Origin: Bacillota bacterium
Lineage (GTDB): Bacteria; Bacillota; Dethiobacteria; DTU022
Direction of reading: 5' to 3'
DNA length: 64,000 nt
Assembly: GCA_019428945.1 (NCBI GenBank)
Contig: JAHYJM010000006.1
Span: 1-64,000, forward strand
The position numbers were made by a program, and so were the translations under genes. The notes below the pieces were generated by a model that made no database searches, had not been told where the DNA came from, and was given only the letters and a program-made list of their open reading frames with translations. The stretch's first letter is position 1, and each line of letters opens with the position of its first letter. Positions 10,055-18,761 of the stretch are shown here, piece by piece.

Positions 10055-10058
10055 AATA

Positions 10059-12869
10059 TCATTCCCCGTTTTTTTTGCTGAGAGCTTCTGTTATCTTTGC
10101 CGGCGTAGCCGGTAGATCACAGATTCGAACCCCCACGGCATCATAGATAGCGTTGATGATAGCCGGGGCAGTCGGGTTAAGGGGCAGTTCACCCATTCCC
10201 TTAGCCCCGTAAGGCCCTTCAGATGGTTCTTCTACCAGAATAATCTCCGTATCCGGATAATCCGTAATCTTTGGCAGTTTCAGTTTGGACAAACTGACTG
10301 AACTCACAACACCATTATCTATAACAAGTTCTTCACTTAAGCCATATCCCATCCCCATTACTATGGCCCCTTCCACCTGGCAGCAGCTATTTTGGTAATG
10401 TATCGCTTTCCCCAGGTCCTGGGCGGCAATAATTTTTATCACCTTTACATCCCCTGTTGCTTCATCCACCGCCACAACTGCCGCCTGGGCGGCATAGCAA
10501 TAGGCAAAGTGAATATCGTAGCCTTCAACAGGTACGCCTTCCTCCTGATCAGACCTTTCTCTTAAGGGATACGTTTTCGGAGCCTTATAAATAAACTCAC
10601 CAACCGGTAATAGCCCAGCTTTTTGAGCAGCCTTAGCTATTTCGGCATATGATACATACCTGCTTTCTCCATTTTTGTTTTTCATGAGCAAACCGCCACC
10701 TGCAGGCTTGTATCCCTCTTCGCCAGGGTTATAAAGCTGATCAAGGCAGCGATTAAGGGCGTTCTTAAATTCAAGGGCCGCTCCCACTACCGCGTGCCCG
10801 GAAATATAAGTTTGACGCGATGCTGTGGTAACCCCGCCTTCGGGAGTCTGGGCGGTATCATTGGAGATTACTAAAAAATCATCATAATCAAGGCCTGTTG
10901 CGCTGGCGGCTATCTGGGCCAGTGCAGTATCTGAGCCCTGCCCCATATCGGCAGCGCCAACTTTGAGCAGCAGTTTGCCCTGTGGGTTGAGTTCTATCCT
11001 TGCGCCTGCCTGATCAATTTTACCGGCTCCCAGCCCTACATTTTTATAAGCACCGGCCACACCGATGCCGATCTTCTTTCCGGGAAGCGAGGGAGGCAGC
11101 TCTTTTAAATAAGCTTTTAGCGACTGTTCCACCTCTGCCAGTGCTTTCTGGTAACCGCAATCATTTTTAACAACCTGCCCGGTAATAGTTCTTTTTCCCG
11201 GTGCCAGGCCGTTGATTTTTCTTATTTCAAAAGAATCCATTCCTAAAACGCGGGCCAGTTTATCTACCTGCATCTCCGACCCAAATGCAACCTGGGTGGT
11301 GCCAAATCCCCTGAATGCGCCTGCCGGCGGGTGGTTGGTATATACACCGTAAGCATCTGTTTTTACATTGGGGATATCATAGGGGCCAGCCGTGATAATT
11401 CCGGCACGGAATACAACGGGCTTGCTCAAAGACTCGTAAGCGCCTGCATCAAGGATGACTTTGGCTTCCATTGCAATAATTTTACCCTCTGCGGTAGCCC
11501 CGTGGCGGTAAAACATTTTTGCACTATGCCTTTTGGTCGACATAATAATTGATTCGCGCCGCGATAAAACCATTTTTACCGGTCTGCCGGTAATCATCGC
11601 CCCCAGGGCACAGTGAATCTGAACTGTCGGTTCTTCCTTACCACCGAAAGCCCCACCGGCCGGAGTATAGACAACTCTTACCTTTTCCGGCGGCAGGTTT
11701 AAACTGGCGGCAATCATTTCCCGGAAGGCGTAAGAACCCTGGCTTGCTGTCCATATAGTGATAACCCCGTCTTGATCCGGCATCGCTACAGCTGCTTCAG
11801 GTTCAAGATATGCATGCTCAACCATGGGGGTTACATATTCGCCTTCCACAACTAGATCTGCTTTGGCAAAAGCTTTTTCTGTATCACCCCTGCGAACAGA
11901 AACATGATGGAGCAGGTTTCCTTCAGGATGAATAAACGGAGCATCGGCTTTCAGGCCATCTACTGCCGAAAATATGCCCGGCAGTGGTTCATAATCAACT
12001 TCAATAGATGAAAGAGCATTGAGAGCCTCTGCTTCACTCTCAGCTAAAATTACAGCTACAGGTTCGCCAATATACCTGACCCGCTCAGCGGCAAGAACAG
12101 GCTGGTGAGGATTAAGCAGGCCAAAAGTTTTACGACCCGGGATATCACGTGCTGTTAGAACTTTAACCACCCCTGGTTGAGTTAGCGCCTGCTTAAAGTT
12201 TATTTTTTTTATCATTGCAGATGGAAACCGGCTGAAGAGGAGCTTGCCGTAAAGCATATTTTCAAATTTAAGATCATCAGCAAACACAGGAGCGCCGGTT
12301 ACTTTCAGTCTGGCATCTTTTTTAAGCGGAGAAGAACCGATCTGCACATCCTCCGGACTGAAGTCTGCCCTGCCGGTCATTTCCCCGGCGGCAGAGTTTT
12401 CGCCCTTCAGAGCTGCAGCAGCGCTCTGCACAGCCCTTACAATTGCCGCATAGCCTGTACAGCGGCAAATGTTGTGACGAAGAGCCTTTTTTATATCCCC
12501 GGGAGTGGGGTTTGGGTTGGTATCGAGCAGCGCTTTAGCAGCCATGATCATGCCAGGGGTGCAGAAGCCACATTGAACGGCTCCTTCTTTCATAAAAGCA
12601 TCCTGCAGAGGATGAAGCTGATCTTTTGCAGACAGGGATTCTATTGTCTCAACTTTTGATCCATCCAGCCCGGATACCATGACTGTGCAGGCCCTCTTTG
12701 CCATGCCATCAATAATTACCGTGCAGCTGCCGCAATGCCCCTGGTTGCAGCCATTTTTTGCGCCAAAAAAGCCCAGACAGTCCCTCAGATAGGATAGTAG
12801 GGATAACCTGCCGGGCTTACGGATCTCTACAGTATTTCCATTAACCTTAAAGGAGACAATGTCTGCCAT
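10059..12869 (-). CDS. xdhD: Fused [2Fe-2S]/molybdopterin hydroxylase, XdhD-like
   Basis: Fusion of a small Fe-S subunit and a Mo catalytic subunit, about 936 residues. Residues 1-160 hold GCNQGHCGSCTVIIDG, QCGFCTPGM and NICRCTGY. Residues from about 180 onward form the Mo domain with GGAFGGKEEP, AFRGFGTTQ, DMGQGSDTAL and GMGELPLNPTAP. This architecture is that of XdhD, annotated as selenate reductase or selenium-dependent hydroxylase in purine clusters. The track start is a GTG (12878), but AGGTGGATCTG precedes the ATG at 12869, which is preferred. It is the first gene of the nine-gene minus operon and has no separate FAD subunit next to it, so it may share XdhB or use YgfK as partner. Confidence 0.88.
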   Translation of the reverse strand: MADIVSFKVNGNTVEIRKPGRLSLLSYLRDCLGFFGAKNGCNQGHCGSCTVIIDGMAKRACTVMVSGLDGSKVETIESLSAKDQLHPLQDAFMKEGAVQCGFCTPGMIMAAKALLDTNPNPTPGDIKKALRHNICRCTGYAAIVRAVQSAAAALKGENSAAGEMTGRADFSPEDVQIGSSPLKKDARLKVTGAPVFADDLKFENMLYGKLLFSRFPSAMIKKINFKQALTQPGVVKVLTARDIPGRKTFGLLNPHQPVLAAERVRYIGEPVAVILAESEAEALNALSSIEVDYEPLPGIFSAVDGLKADAPFIHPEGNLLHHVSVRRGDTEKAFAKADLVVEGEYVTPMVEHAYLEPEAAVAMPDQDGVITIWTASQGSYAFREMIAASLNLPPEKVRVVYTPAGGAFGGKEEPTVQIHCALGAMITGRPVKMVLSRRESIIMSTKRHSAKMFYRHGATAEGKIIAMEAKVILDAGAYESLSKPVVFRAGIITAGPYDIPNVKTDAYGVYTNHPPAGAFRGFGTTQVAFGSEMQVDKLARVLGMDSFEIRKINGLAPGKRTITGQVVKNDCGYQKALAEVEQSLKAYLKELPPSLPGKKIGIGVAGAYKNVGLGAGKIDQAGARIELNPQGKLLLKVGAADMGQGSDTALAQIAASATGLDYDDFLVISNDTAQTPEGGVTTASRQTYISGHAVVGAALEFKNALNRCLDQLYNPGEEGYKPAGGGLLMKNKNGESRYVSYAEIAKAAQKAGLLPVGEFIYKAPKTYPLRERSDQEEGVPVEGYDIHFAYCYAAQAAVVAVDEATGDVKVIKIIAAQDLGKAIHYQNSCCQVEGAIVMGMGYGLSEELVIDNGVVSSVSLSKLKLPKITDYPDTEIILVEEPSEGPYGAKGMGELPLNPTAPAIINAIYDAVGVRICDLPATPAKITEALSKKNGE

Positions 12870-13165
12870 CAGATCCACCTCAAAGAAACTTATTCAAAAA
12901 AAGGCCCTCTGAGCCTTGATCATTATTTCGGGGATCGATTCTATGCTGCTTACTGCTGTAATGACAGAAATGCCTGTTTAATCAAAGAATTAATATAATT
13001 ATTAATATGTTTTCCATAAATTATGGCAAAATCCTGCCTCAGCTTAAAATTACTGTTTTAATCCTGCTGCCACACCGGCAGGATATTTTGGGAACCAATA
13101 GAATTAAGCCTTTAGCAGTTATTGATCAGGCGCGCTCTAATTTATCCTGGCGAGGAGGCCCTAAA
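12870..13165. promoter_or_regulatory. Divergent control region between the xdhD operon and ygfK-dpaL, with inverted repeats
   Basis: This 296-base stretch separates two divergent purine operons, so both promoters must lie here. It holds an AT-rich block near 12985-13010. A perfect 9-base inverted repeat, ATCCTGCTG (13061-13069) and CGGCAGGAT (13076-13084), has a 6-base loop. A further copy ATCCTGCC at 13031-13038 is also perfectly complementary to GGCAGGAT at 13077-13084. The alternating arms could form an operator or an attenuator-like pair. The ORF track extends ygfK through this region, but the AGGAGG at 13153 argues that it is untranslated. No clear -35/-10 pair was found. Confidence 0.45.
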
Positions 13166-14893
13166 ATGAGCGACCGCATGAGAGTAATCCCCTTTGACAA
13201 ACTGGTAAACTGGATCATTGAAGAATATCGGCAGGAAGATACGATCTTCGGGATATCGGCAAAAGACTTTTACCCTGAAACAACTGATAATATGTCTTAT
13301 TGCGGAGAACAGTTAAACCGTCCTCTTGGACCTGCAGCCGGTCCTCATACCCAACTTGCCCAGAATCTTGCCGCCTCCTACCTGACCGGGGGCAGGTTTT
13401 TTGAATTAAAAACTGTCCAGATTCTTGACAGACTCACATTTCCCAAACCGTGCATAAACGCTGCCGATGAATGCTACAACACCGAGTGGTCGACAGAACT
13501 ATCCATCGAGGAAGCTTACGCAGAATATGTCAAGGGATGGTTTCTGCTGCATCTTCTCGGCAGAGAGTTTTTTAACTTAAAACAGCGCAATTTTATATTT
13601 AACATGAGCGTCGGCTATGATCTGGCCGGAATTAAATCTGAAAAGGTTAACTGCTTTATTGAGGGAATGAAAGATGCATCAACTGCTGAAATCTTTACAG
13701 GGTGCAGAACTGTAATAAAACAAGCAACAGAACGGTTTAATAATATTGATGAAAATTATATTGACAAGATATCACCATTCATATGTAATTCTATCGCACT
13801 TTCTACCATGCATGGCTGCCCGCATGACGAAATTGAAGCAATATGCAAATACCTGATTCTTGAAAAAAAGCTGCATACTCACGTTAAGCTAAACCCTACC
13901 CTGCTCGGTTACGACTACGTCAGAAATACACTTGACCAGATGGGTTACGACTACATAAAACTAAGTGAAAAGACCTTTACCGACGACCTCAGCTATGAAG
14001 AAGGAATACCCATGCTTCAAAGGCTTATTGCACTTGCCGGGAAATGCGGCATTGAGTTCGGTGTAAAACTTTCCAACACTCTGCCTGTATTGATCAACAG
14101 AGACGAGCTGCCGGGTGACCAGATGTACCTGTCAGGCAAGCCCCTCTATGCACTGACAATCAACCTGGCCTATAAGCTGGCTGCTGAATTTGATGGCAAA
14201 TTAAATATTTCATACTCCGGCGGAGCAGATCGAAATAATACGGCCAAAATCTATGCCACCGGTATAAAGCCGATTACAGTAGTTACTACCCTTTTAAAAC
14301 CTGGCGGTTACGCCCGTTTAACAAAACTGGCCGGAATAATAGAACCTGGATTAAAACGCGAATTCTCAAGGATTAATTTGGCCGCCCTGAAAAACCTTTC
14401 CCATGAATCTCTTGTCGAGACTACCTACCAGAAAAAGAAAAAAACAGGCGGCTCTTTAAAAGCTTACAGACAGCTGCCTCTTTTCGACTGCAGAGAATCG
14501 TGTAGTATTTGCGTTTCAGTATGTCCCAATCGTGCCAATATCCAGGTTGAAACTGCAGGTCACAGTTATAAATACAGCCGACAGATAATGCACTTGGACG
14601 GTATGTGCAATGAATGTGGTAACTGTGCCACTTTTTGCCCCTTTGGAGGAATACCATACCGCGAAAAACCGACTCTGTTCTGGTTTGAGGAAGATTTTAC
14701 AGATAGTAAAAACGGAGGCTTTCAGCTGATTACAGCAACACCTACCCCTATCTTCAGGATCAGGTCAAACAATGAAATTTTTGAAATCGGTTTAAGCGCT
14801 TTAAACAGTGATACGGTTCAGGCTGCCAGGCTTCCTCTTTTGACAATGATCAAGATCGTTTATGAACACTATCGACACACCTTCCTGAGCTGA
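13166..14893 (+). CDS. ygfK: YgfK-like protein lacking the central flavin oxidoreductase module
   Basis: Start ATG 13166 follows CGAGGAGGCCCTAAA and gives 575 residues; the track start at 13007 has no ribosome site. Residues 1 to about 436 match the dihydropyrimidine/dihydroorotate dehydrogenase-like N-terminal part of YgfK (motifs PAAGPHTQLAQN, ELKTVQILDRL, TMHGCPHDEIEAI). Residues 437-575 match its C-terminal ferredoxin part: CRESCSICVSVCP (C-x3-C-x2-C-x3-CP) and CNECGNCATFCP. E. coli YgfK, from memory about 1030 residues, has a GltD-like FAD/NAD(P)H domain of about 440 residues between these parts; here it is absent without a frameshift. YgfK accompanies XdhD in purine/urate degradation, probably as an electron-transfer reductase. 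A separate flavoprotein may be needed. Confidence 0.85.
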   Translation: MSDRMRVIPFDKLVNWIIEEYRQEDTIFGISAKDFYPETTDNMSYCGEQLNRPLGPAAGPHTQLAQNLAASYLTGGRFFELKTVQILDRLTFPKPCINAADECYNTEWSTELSIEEAYAEYVKGWFLLHLLGREFFNLKQRNFIFNMSVGYDLAGIKSEKVNCFIEGMKDASTAEIFTGCRTVIKQATERFNNIDENYIDKISPFICNSIALSTMHGCPHDEIEAICKYLILEKKLHTHVKLNPTLLGYDYVRNTLDQMGYDYIKLSEKTFTDDLSYEEGIPMLQRLIALAGKCGIEFGVKLSNTLPVLINRDELPGDQMYLSGKPLYALTINLAYKLAAEFDGKLNISYSGGADRNNTAKIYATGIKPITVVTTLLKPGGYARLTKLAGIIEPGLKREFSRINLAALKNLSHESLVETTYQKKKKTGGSLKAYRQLPLFDCRESCSICVSVCPNRANIQVETAGHSYKYSRQIMHLDGMCNECGNCATFCPFGGIPYREKPTLFWFEEDFTDSKNGGFQLITATPTPIFRIRSNNEIFEIGLSALNSDTVQAARLPLLTMIKIVYEHYRHTFLS

Positions 14894-14914
14894 TCTGATA
14901 AGGAGGCCAACAGT

Positions 14915-16153
14915 ATGGAAGAAAGCATTAAATGGATTGTCAACCCGAAAGCGCGAAATGAAGATAATATAAAAAGGCCCGGTCCCGATTTCCTGGGTGG
15001 AAAAGCAGCAGCTGAAACTCGTAACTTCATGGAAAGTTTTCCACAGTATGAAGTGACTCCTCTCCGGAACCTGGGCAGACTGGCCGCTTATACCGGAATA
15101 GCAGGAATCTATGTTAAAGATGAATCATACCGTTTCGGTTTGAACTCATTTAAAGTTTTAGGCGGGGGGCATGCCATCGGCAGGTACCTTGCCGGCAAAC
15201 TAAATCTTAGCCCCCTAAATTTTTCATATGCTAAGCTGAGGTCAGACGAAGCCCGGGAAAAGCTGGGCGAAATTACATTTACATCAGCGACCGATGGAAA
15301 TCATGGCCGGGGGGTGGCATGGGCTGCCCGCCAGCTTGGCCACAGGGCAGTTATTAATATGCCCAAAGGATCATCGCCCATTCGATTGGAACATATTACA
15401 GCAACAGGCGCCGAAGGTTACATAACTGATGTTAACTACGATGAAACAGTTAGGATTACAGCAGAAAACGCCAACAAAAACGGGTGGGTTGTAATTCAGG
15501 ATACAGCCTGGGAAGGTTATGAAGATATACCAAATTGGATTATACAGGGTTATACAGTGATGGCAGACGAAGCGTATAAACAGATTCAGCAATATGGCTT
15601 TAACAGGCCAACTCATATTTTTATCCAGGCTGGAGTAGGTTCGCTGGCAGCAGCAGTGCTGGGTTTCTTTGCATCAATGTTCAATAATATCAGGCCTGTT
15701 ACGGTTATCGTTGAACCGGATAAGGCCGACTGTTTTTACAAATCTGCGCTGGCAGGTGACGGAATACCCAGATATGTTACCGGTGATCTTGATACAATTA
15801 TGGCCGGCCTGGCCTGCGGGGAACCGAACCCCTTTGCCTGGGACATTTTAAAGGATATGGCCGATATGTTCATCTCATGCCCTGATTACATATCTGCAAA
15901 GGGCATGAGAATACTGGGTAACCCCTTAAGCGGCGATACCAGGGTGATTTCCGGTGAATCTGGCGCAGTGACCACAGGCATGCTTGTCGAACTGCTTCTA
16001 AATGAAGAACTGGCTGAAGCGAGAGAAGGGCTAAAACTTGATCAGGATTCCAGGGTTTTGGTTTTCAGCACCGAAGGGGATACTGACCCGGAAATGTACA
16101 GAAAAATAGTCTGGGACGGAGCTTATCCTGTTCCGGGCAAGTCACATATTTAA
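14915..16153 (+). CDS. dpaL: Diaminopropionate ammonia-lyase
   Basis: PLP fold-type II lyase of 412 residues, close to the 398 of E. coli YgeX/DpaL. It converts 2,3-diaminopropionate to pyruvate and two ammonia. Visible motifs: SFKVLGG with the Schiff-base lysine at residue 80, TDGNHGRGVAWAA (the acid residue of the D-isomer reaction), DTAWEGYEDIP (second catalytic aspartate) and QAGVGSLAAAV (phosphate/PLP cradle). AAGGAGGCCAACAGT precedes the ATG. It follows ygfK by 21 bases. In the uric acid pathway it delivers pyruvate at the end, so it is the best functional marker of the whole cluster. Confidence 0.93.
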   Translation: MEESIKWIVNPKARNEDNIKRPGPDFLGGKAAAETRNFMESFPQYEVTPLRNLGRLAAYTGIAGIYVKDESYRFGLNSFKVLGGGHAIGRYLAGKLNLSPLNFSYAKLRSDEAREKLGEITFTSATDGNHGRGVAWAARQLGHRAVINMPKGSSPIRLEHITATGAEGYITDVNYDETVRITAENANKNGWVVIQDTAWEGYEDIPNWIIQGYTVMADEAYKQIQQYGFNRPTHIFIQAGVGSLAAAVLGFFASMFNNIRPVTVIVEPDKADCFYKSALAGDGIPRYVTGDLDTIMAGLACGEPNPFAWDILKDMADMFISCPDYISAKGMRILGNPLSGDTRVISGESGAVTTGMLVELLLNEELAEAREGLKLDQDSRVLVFSTEGDTDPEMYRKIVWDGAYPVPGKSHI

Positions 16154-16220
16154 ATATTTTGCAGCATGGACGTTTTTTCCCATCAACTGAAGTTCTTCCG
16201 GAGAATAAGGAGGTTTTCTT

Positions 16221-17402
16221 GTGCAGCCTGCATTTTCTAAAAATATAGCGAAACTGTCGGGTAATGTGATCCGGGAAATTCTTAAGCTCACTCAGCAGAC
16301 TGATATCATCTCTTTTGCCGGTGGCATGCCGCCGGACGATTCATTTCCCATTGAAGCCCTTAAAGATATAAGCAGCAAAGTTATCGATAAATACGGCAGT
16401 TCAATTTTTCAGTACGGCACCAGCGAAGGATTTATGCCTCTTCGTGAATTTATCGTTACCTGGATGGCCGCTAAAGGGGTTAACACGGTAATTGAGGAAG
16501 TATTAATTACGAGCGGCTCGCAGCAGGGCATTGATCTGCTATCCAAAGTTTTCATTGATTCAGGTGACGGTGTAATTCTGGAAAATCCCACATATCTGGC
16601 AGCGATCCAGATCTTTAATCTTTACGGAGCCCGGTTTTCGCCCGGAGAAAGCGACGATCTTGGCTTTATACCGCAATCATTAAATAAAGCGATAGAAAAC
16701 AACATCAGTAAACTGCTCTACCTGGTGCCCAGTTTCCAGAATCCAACGGGGATATCCTTAGCCCGGGAAAGACGTCAGGAACTCGCTGAACTACTGAGCA
16801 GGTTTGATATAGTAATGATTGAGGACGATCCCTATGGCGACCTGCGCTACAGCGGCGAAGCTATAATACCAGTTAAAAGTTTTGATAAAGATAGGCGCAT
16901 CGTCTACCTTGGCTCTTTTTCAAAAACTATTGCACCGGGGCTGCGAGTCGGCTTTGCAGTGGGTCCAAAGGATATCATAAGAAAAATGGTGATCGGTAAG
17001 CAGGCCTCAGATGTTCATTCCTGCAACCTTGCCCAGGCGATGATCTATGAATTCTGCGCACAGGGTTTACTGAAACCCCATATCGAAAGCCTCATAGTTA
17101 ACTACCGCAAAAAGCGGGATTTAATGCTTAAAATGATCAATAAATATTTCCCGCCTTCGACATCATGGACCATACCGGAAGGAGGCCTTTTTATCTGGGC
17201 GAAATTACCTGACGGCGCATCAGCATCAGATCTATTCAAACTGGCAATTGAAGAAAAAGTAGCCTTCATTCCGGGCAATAATTTTTATGCCTCAGGTGGC
17301 GGAGAAAACTCACTGAGGCTTAATTTTTCCAATGCCAGCGAGGAACAGATTGAAGACGGCATCAACAGGCTTGGCCGGGCATTGGATAAGTATCTGTCAT
17401 GA
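16221..17402 (+). CDS. PLP-dependent aminotransferase, class I (2-aminoadipate/LysN-like)
   Basis: Fold-type I aminotransferase of 393 residues. Motifs are FAGGMPPDDSFP at the N-terminus, EEVLITSGSQQGIDL, PSFQNPTGIS, EDDPYGDLRY and SFSKTIAPGLRVGF, which carries the PLP lysine. This pattern is typical of the LysN/2-aminoadipate aminotransferase branch, which also acts on aromatic and branched amino acids. The start is GTG after AAGGAGGTTTTCTT. It is 67 bases after dpaL and could be cotranscribed. It may recapture amino groups released by the purine pathway, for example as alanine, but that is inference. It is not part of the E. coli purine cluster. Confidence 0.82.
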   Translation: MQPAFSKNIAKLSGNVIREILKLTQQTDIISFAGGMPPDDSFPIEALKDISSKVIDKYGSSIFQYGTSEGFMPLREFIVTWMAAKGVNTVIEEVLITSGSQQGIDLLSKVFIDSGDGVILENPTYLAAIQIFNLYGARFSPGESDDLGFIPQSLNKAIENNISKLLYLVPSFQNPTGISLARERRQELAELLSRFDIVMIEDDPYGDLRYSGEAIIPVKSFDKDRRIVYLGSFSKTIAPGLRVGFAVGPKDIIRKMVIGKQASDVHSCNLAQAMIYEFCAQGLLKPHIESLIVNYRKKRDLMLKMINKYFPPSTSWTIPEGGLFIWAKLPDGASASDLFKLAIEEKVAFIPGNNFYASGGGENSLRLNFSNASEEQIEDGINRLGRALDKYLS

Positions 17403-17426
17403 CTAATGTCAACGATAAAAATTTGC

Positions 17427-17455
17427 ATGACAAGGTTATAATAGGTTAGTATAAT
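17427..17455 (+). promoter_or_regulatory. Sigma-A-type promoter for ilvE
   Basis: ATGACA (17427-17432) and TATAAT (17450-17455) are separated by 17 bases, a near-consensus vegetative promoter 39 bases upstream of the ilvE ATG. It suggests ilvE is transcribed independently of ygfK-dpaL. Confidence 0.65.
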
Positions 17456-17493
17456 ATTTATCTATCTGTATTATCACAGGGGGTCGTTGGATA

Positions 17494-18561
17494 ATGAAAT
17501 TCAGTTTTCCAGTAACCAGAACTACAACGCCGAAAAAGAAACAAAATCCGCAGGATCTCGTTTTTGGAACCGTTTTTTCCGATCACATGTTTGAAATGGA
17601 CTACAACCCGGATAAAGGCTGGCATGACGGCAAAATTATCCCATACGGACCGATCATGCTGGATCCTTCAACTGCGGTTTTTCATTATGGACAGGAAACG
17701 TTTGAAGGACTTAAAGCTTACAAAGCTTCAGACGGCAGAGCCCTCCTGTTCCGCCCGGAAAAAAATGCAGAGAGAATTAATATATCTAATGAACGTCTCT
17801 GCGTTCCGACCATTGATCCGGATTTAATGGTGGAAGCAATCAAACAGCTAGTGGCAATTGACATAGACTGGATACCCGAAGCTGAAGATACATCTTTATA
17901 TATTCGCCCCTTTATTATTGCAACAGATCCCTACCTGGGAGTGCGGCCATCACAAACTTTTAAGCTCTATATTATACTTTCACCTGTGGGACCTTATTAC
18001 AAAGGCGGGTTAAACCCGACCAAAATTCTTGTTGAAGATAAATATGTAAGAGCCATGGCAGGCGGAACGGGATATGCCAAGGTGGGGGGTAATTACGCCG
18101 CCAGCCTGAAAGCCCAGGAAGAAGCAATTAAAAAAGGTTACAGCCAGGTTCTTTGGCTTGACGGTGTTGAAAAAAGCTACGTGGAAGAGATAGGTACCTC
18201 GAATGCCTTTTTTAAAATTGACGGCGAAATTATAACCTCACCGCTTACCGGTACTATACTCCCCGGTATTACAAGAGATTCAGTCCTGCAGCTGCTTAAG
18301 CACTGGGGTGAAAAGGTTACAGAAAAGCGTTTCACAATCCAGGAAGTTTATGAAGCGCAGGCCTCGGGTAAACTGGACGAAGTCTTCGCCACAGGAACAG
18401 CAGCAGTCATCTCACCGGTGGGAGAGCTCTGCTGGAAAAATCAGGTTATTACAATCAATAATAATCAAATAGGGGCCATTTCCCAGAGACTTTTTGGTGA
18501 AATCAACGCTATCCAGAGAGGCAGAACATCAGATCAATTCGGCTGGGTGACAGAGATCTAA
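17494..18561 (+). CDS. ilvE: Branched-chain amino acid aminotransferase
   Basis: PLP fold-type IV aminotransferase of 355 residues in the longer BCAT group (IlvE2/BCAT1-like). Motifs: GQETFEGLKAY, RPFIIATDPYLGVRP, GGNYAASLKAQ with the catalytic lysine, and YVEEIGTSNAFF. It interconverts leucine, isoleucine and valine with their 2-oxo acids using 2-oxoglutarate/glutamate. The start ATG follows an AGGGGGTCGTTGGATA ribosome site. It has its own promoter upstream and a terminator downstream, so it is probably a single-gene unit. In an amino-acid fermenter it may serve either synthesis or Stickland-type catabolism. Confidence 0.92.
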   Translation: MKFSFPVTRTTTPKKKQNPQDLVFGTVFSDHMFEMDYNPDKGWHDGKIIPYGPIMLDPSTAVFHYGQETFEGLKAYKASDGRALLFRPEKNAERINISNERLCVPTIDPDLMVEAIKQLVAIDIDWIPEAEDTSLYIRPFIIATDPYLGVRPSQTFKLYIILSPVGPYYKGGLNPTKILVEDKYVRAMAGGTGYAKVGGNYAASLKAQEEAIKKGYSQVLWLDGVEKSYVEEIGTSNAFFKIDGEIITSPLTGTILPGITRDSVLQLLKHWGEKVTEKRFTIQEVYEAQASGKLDEVFATGTAAVISPVGELCWKNQVITINNNQIGAISQRLFGEINAIQRGRTSDQFGWVTEI

Positions 18562-18604
18562 AGGGTATAACAAGCGATTTGTAACTTAAACAGTTTTGCA
18601 AATT

Positions 18605-18647
18605 AAGGGTCCCCTGAACGAAATATTTCAGGAACCCTTTATCTTTA
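18605..18647 (+). terminator. Rho-independent terminator after ilvE
   Basis: AAGGGT plus CCTGA pair with TCAGG plus ACCCTT around an AT-rich loop, followed by a T-rich tail (TTTATCTTTA). It is 44 bases after the ilvE stop. Confidence 0.75.
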
Positions 18648-18673
18648 TATAATACTATTTGATAAAAATGATT

Positions 18674-18702
18674 TTGACCATTTATGGCGAAATAAAGATT
18701 AT
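18674..18702 (+). promoter_or_regulatory. Candidate promoter for the MORN-repeat lipoprotein gene
   Basis: TTGACC (18674-18679) and GATTAT (18697-18702) with a 17-base spacer lie 60 bases upstream of the start codon, just after the ilvE terminator. Confidence 0.45.
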
Positions 18703-18761
18703 CTTATCATCATCCACTATACAACCAGATGCCGGTAAGGATAAATTACAGAGGTGATAAA

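Noticed and set aside
13007-13165. N-terminal 53-codon extension of ygfK
   Set aside because: No ribosome site at 13007, a strong AGGAGG before 13166, and the family N-terminus begins at MSDRMRVIPF.
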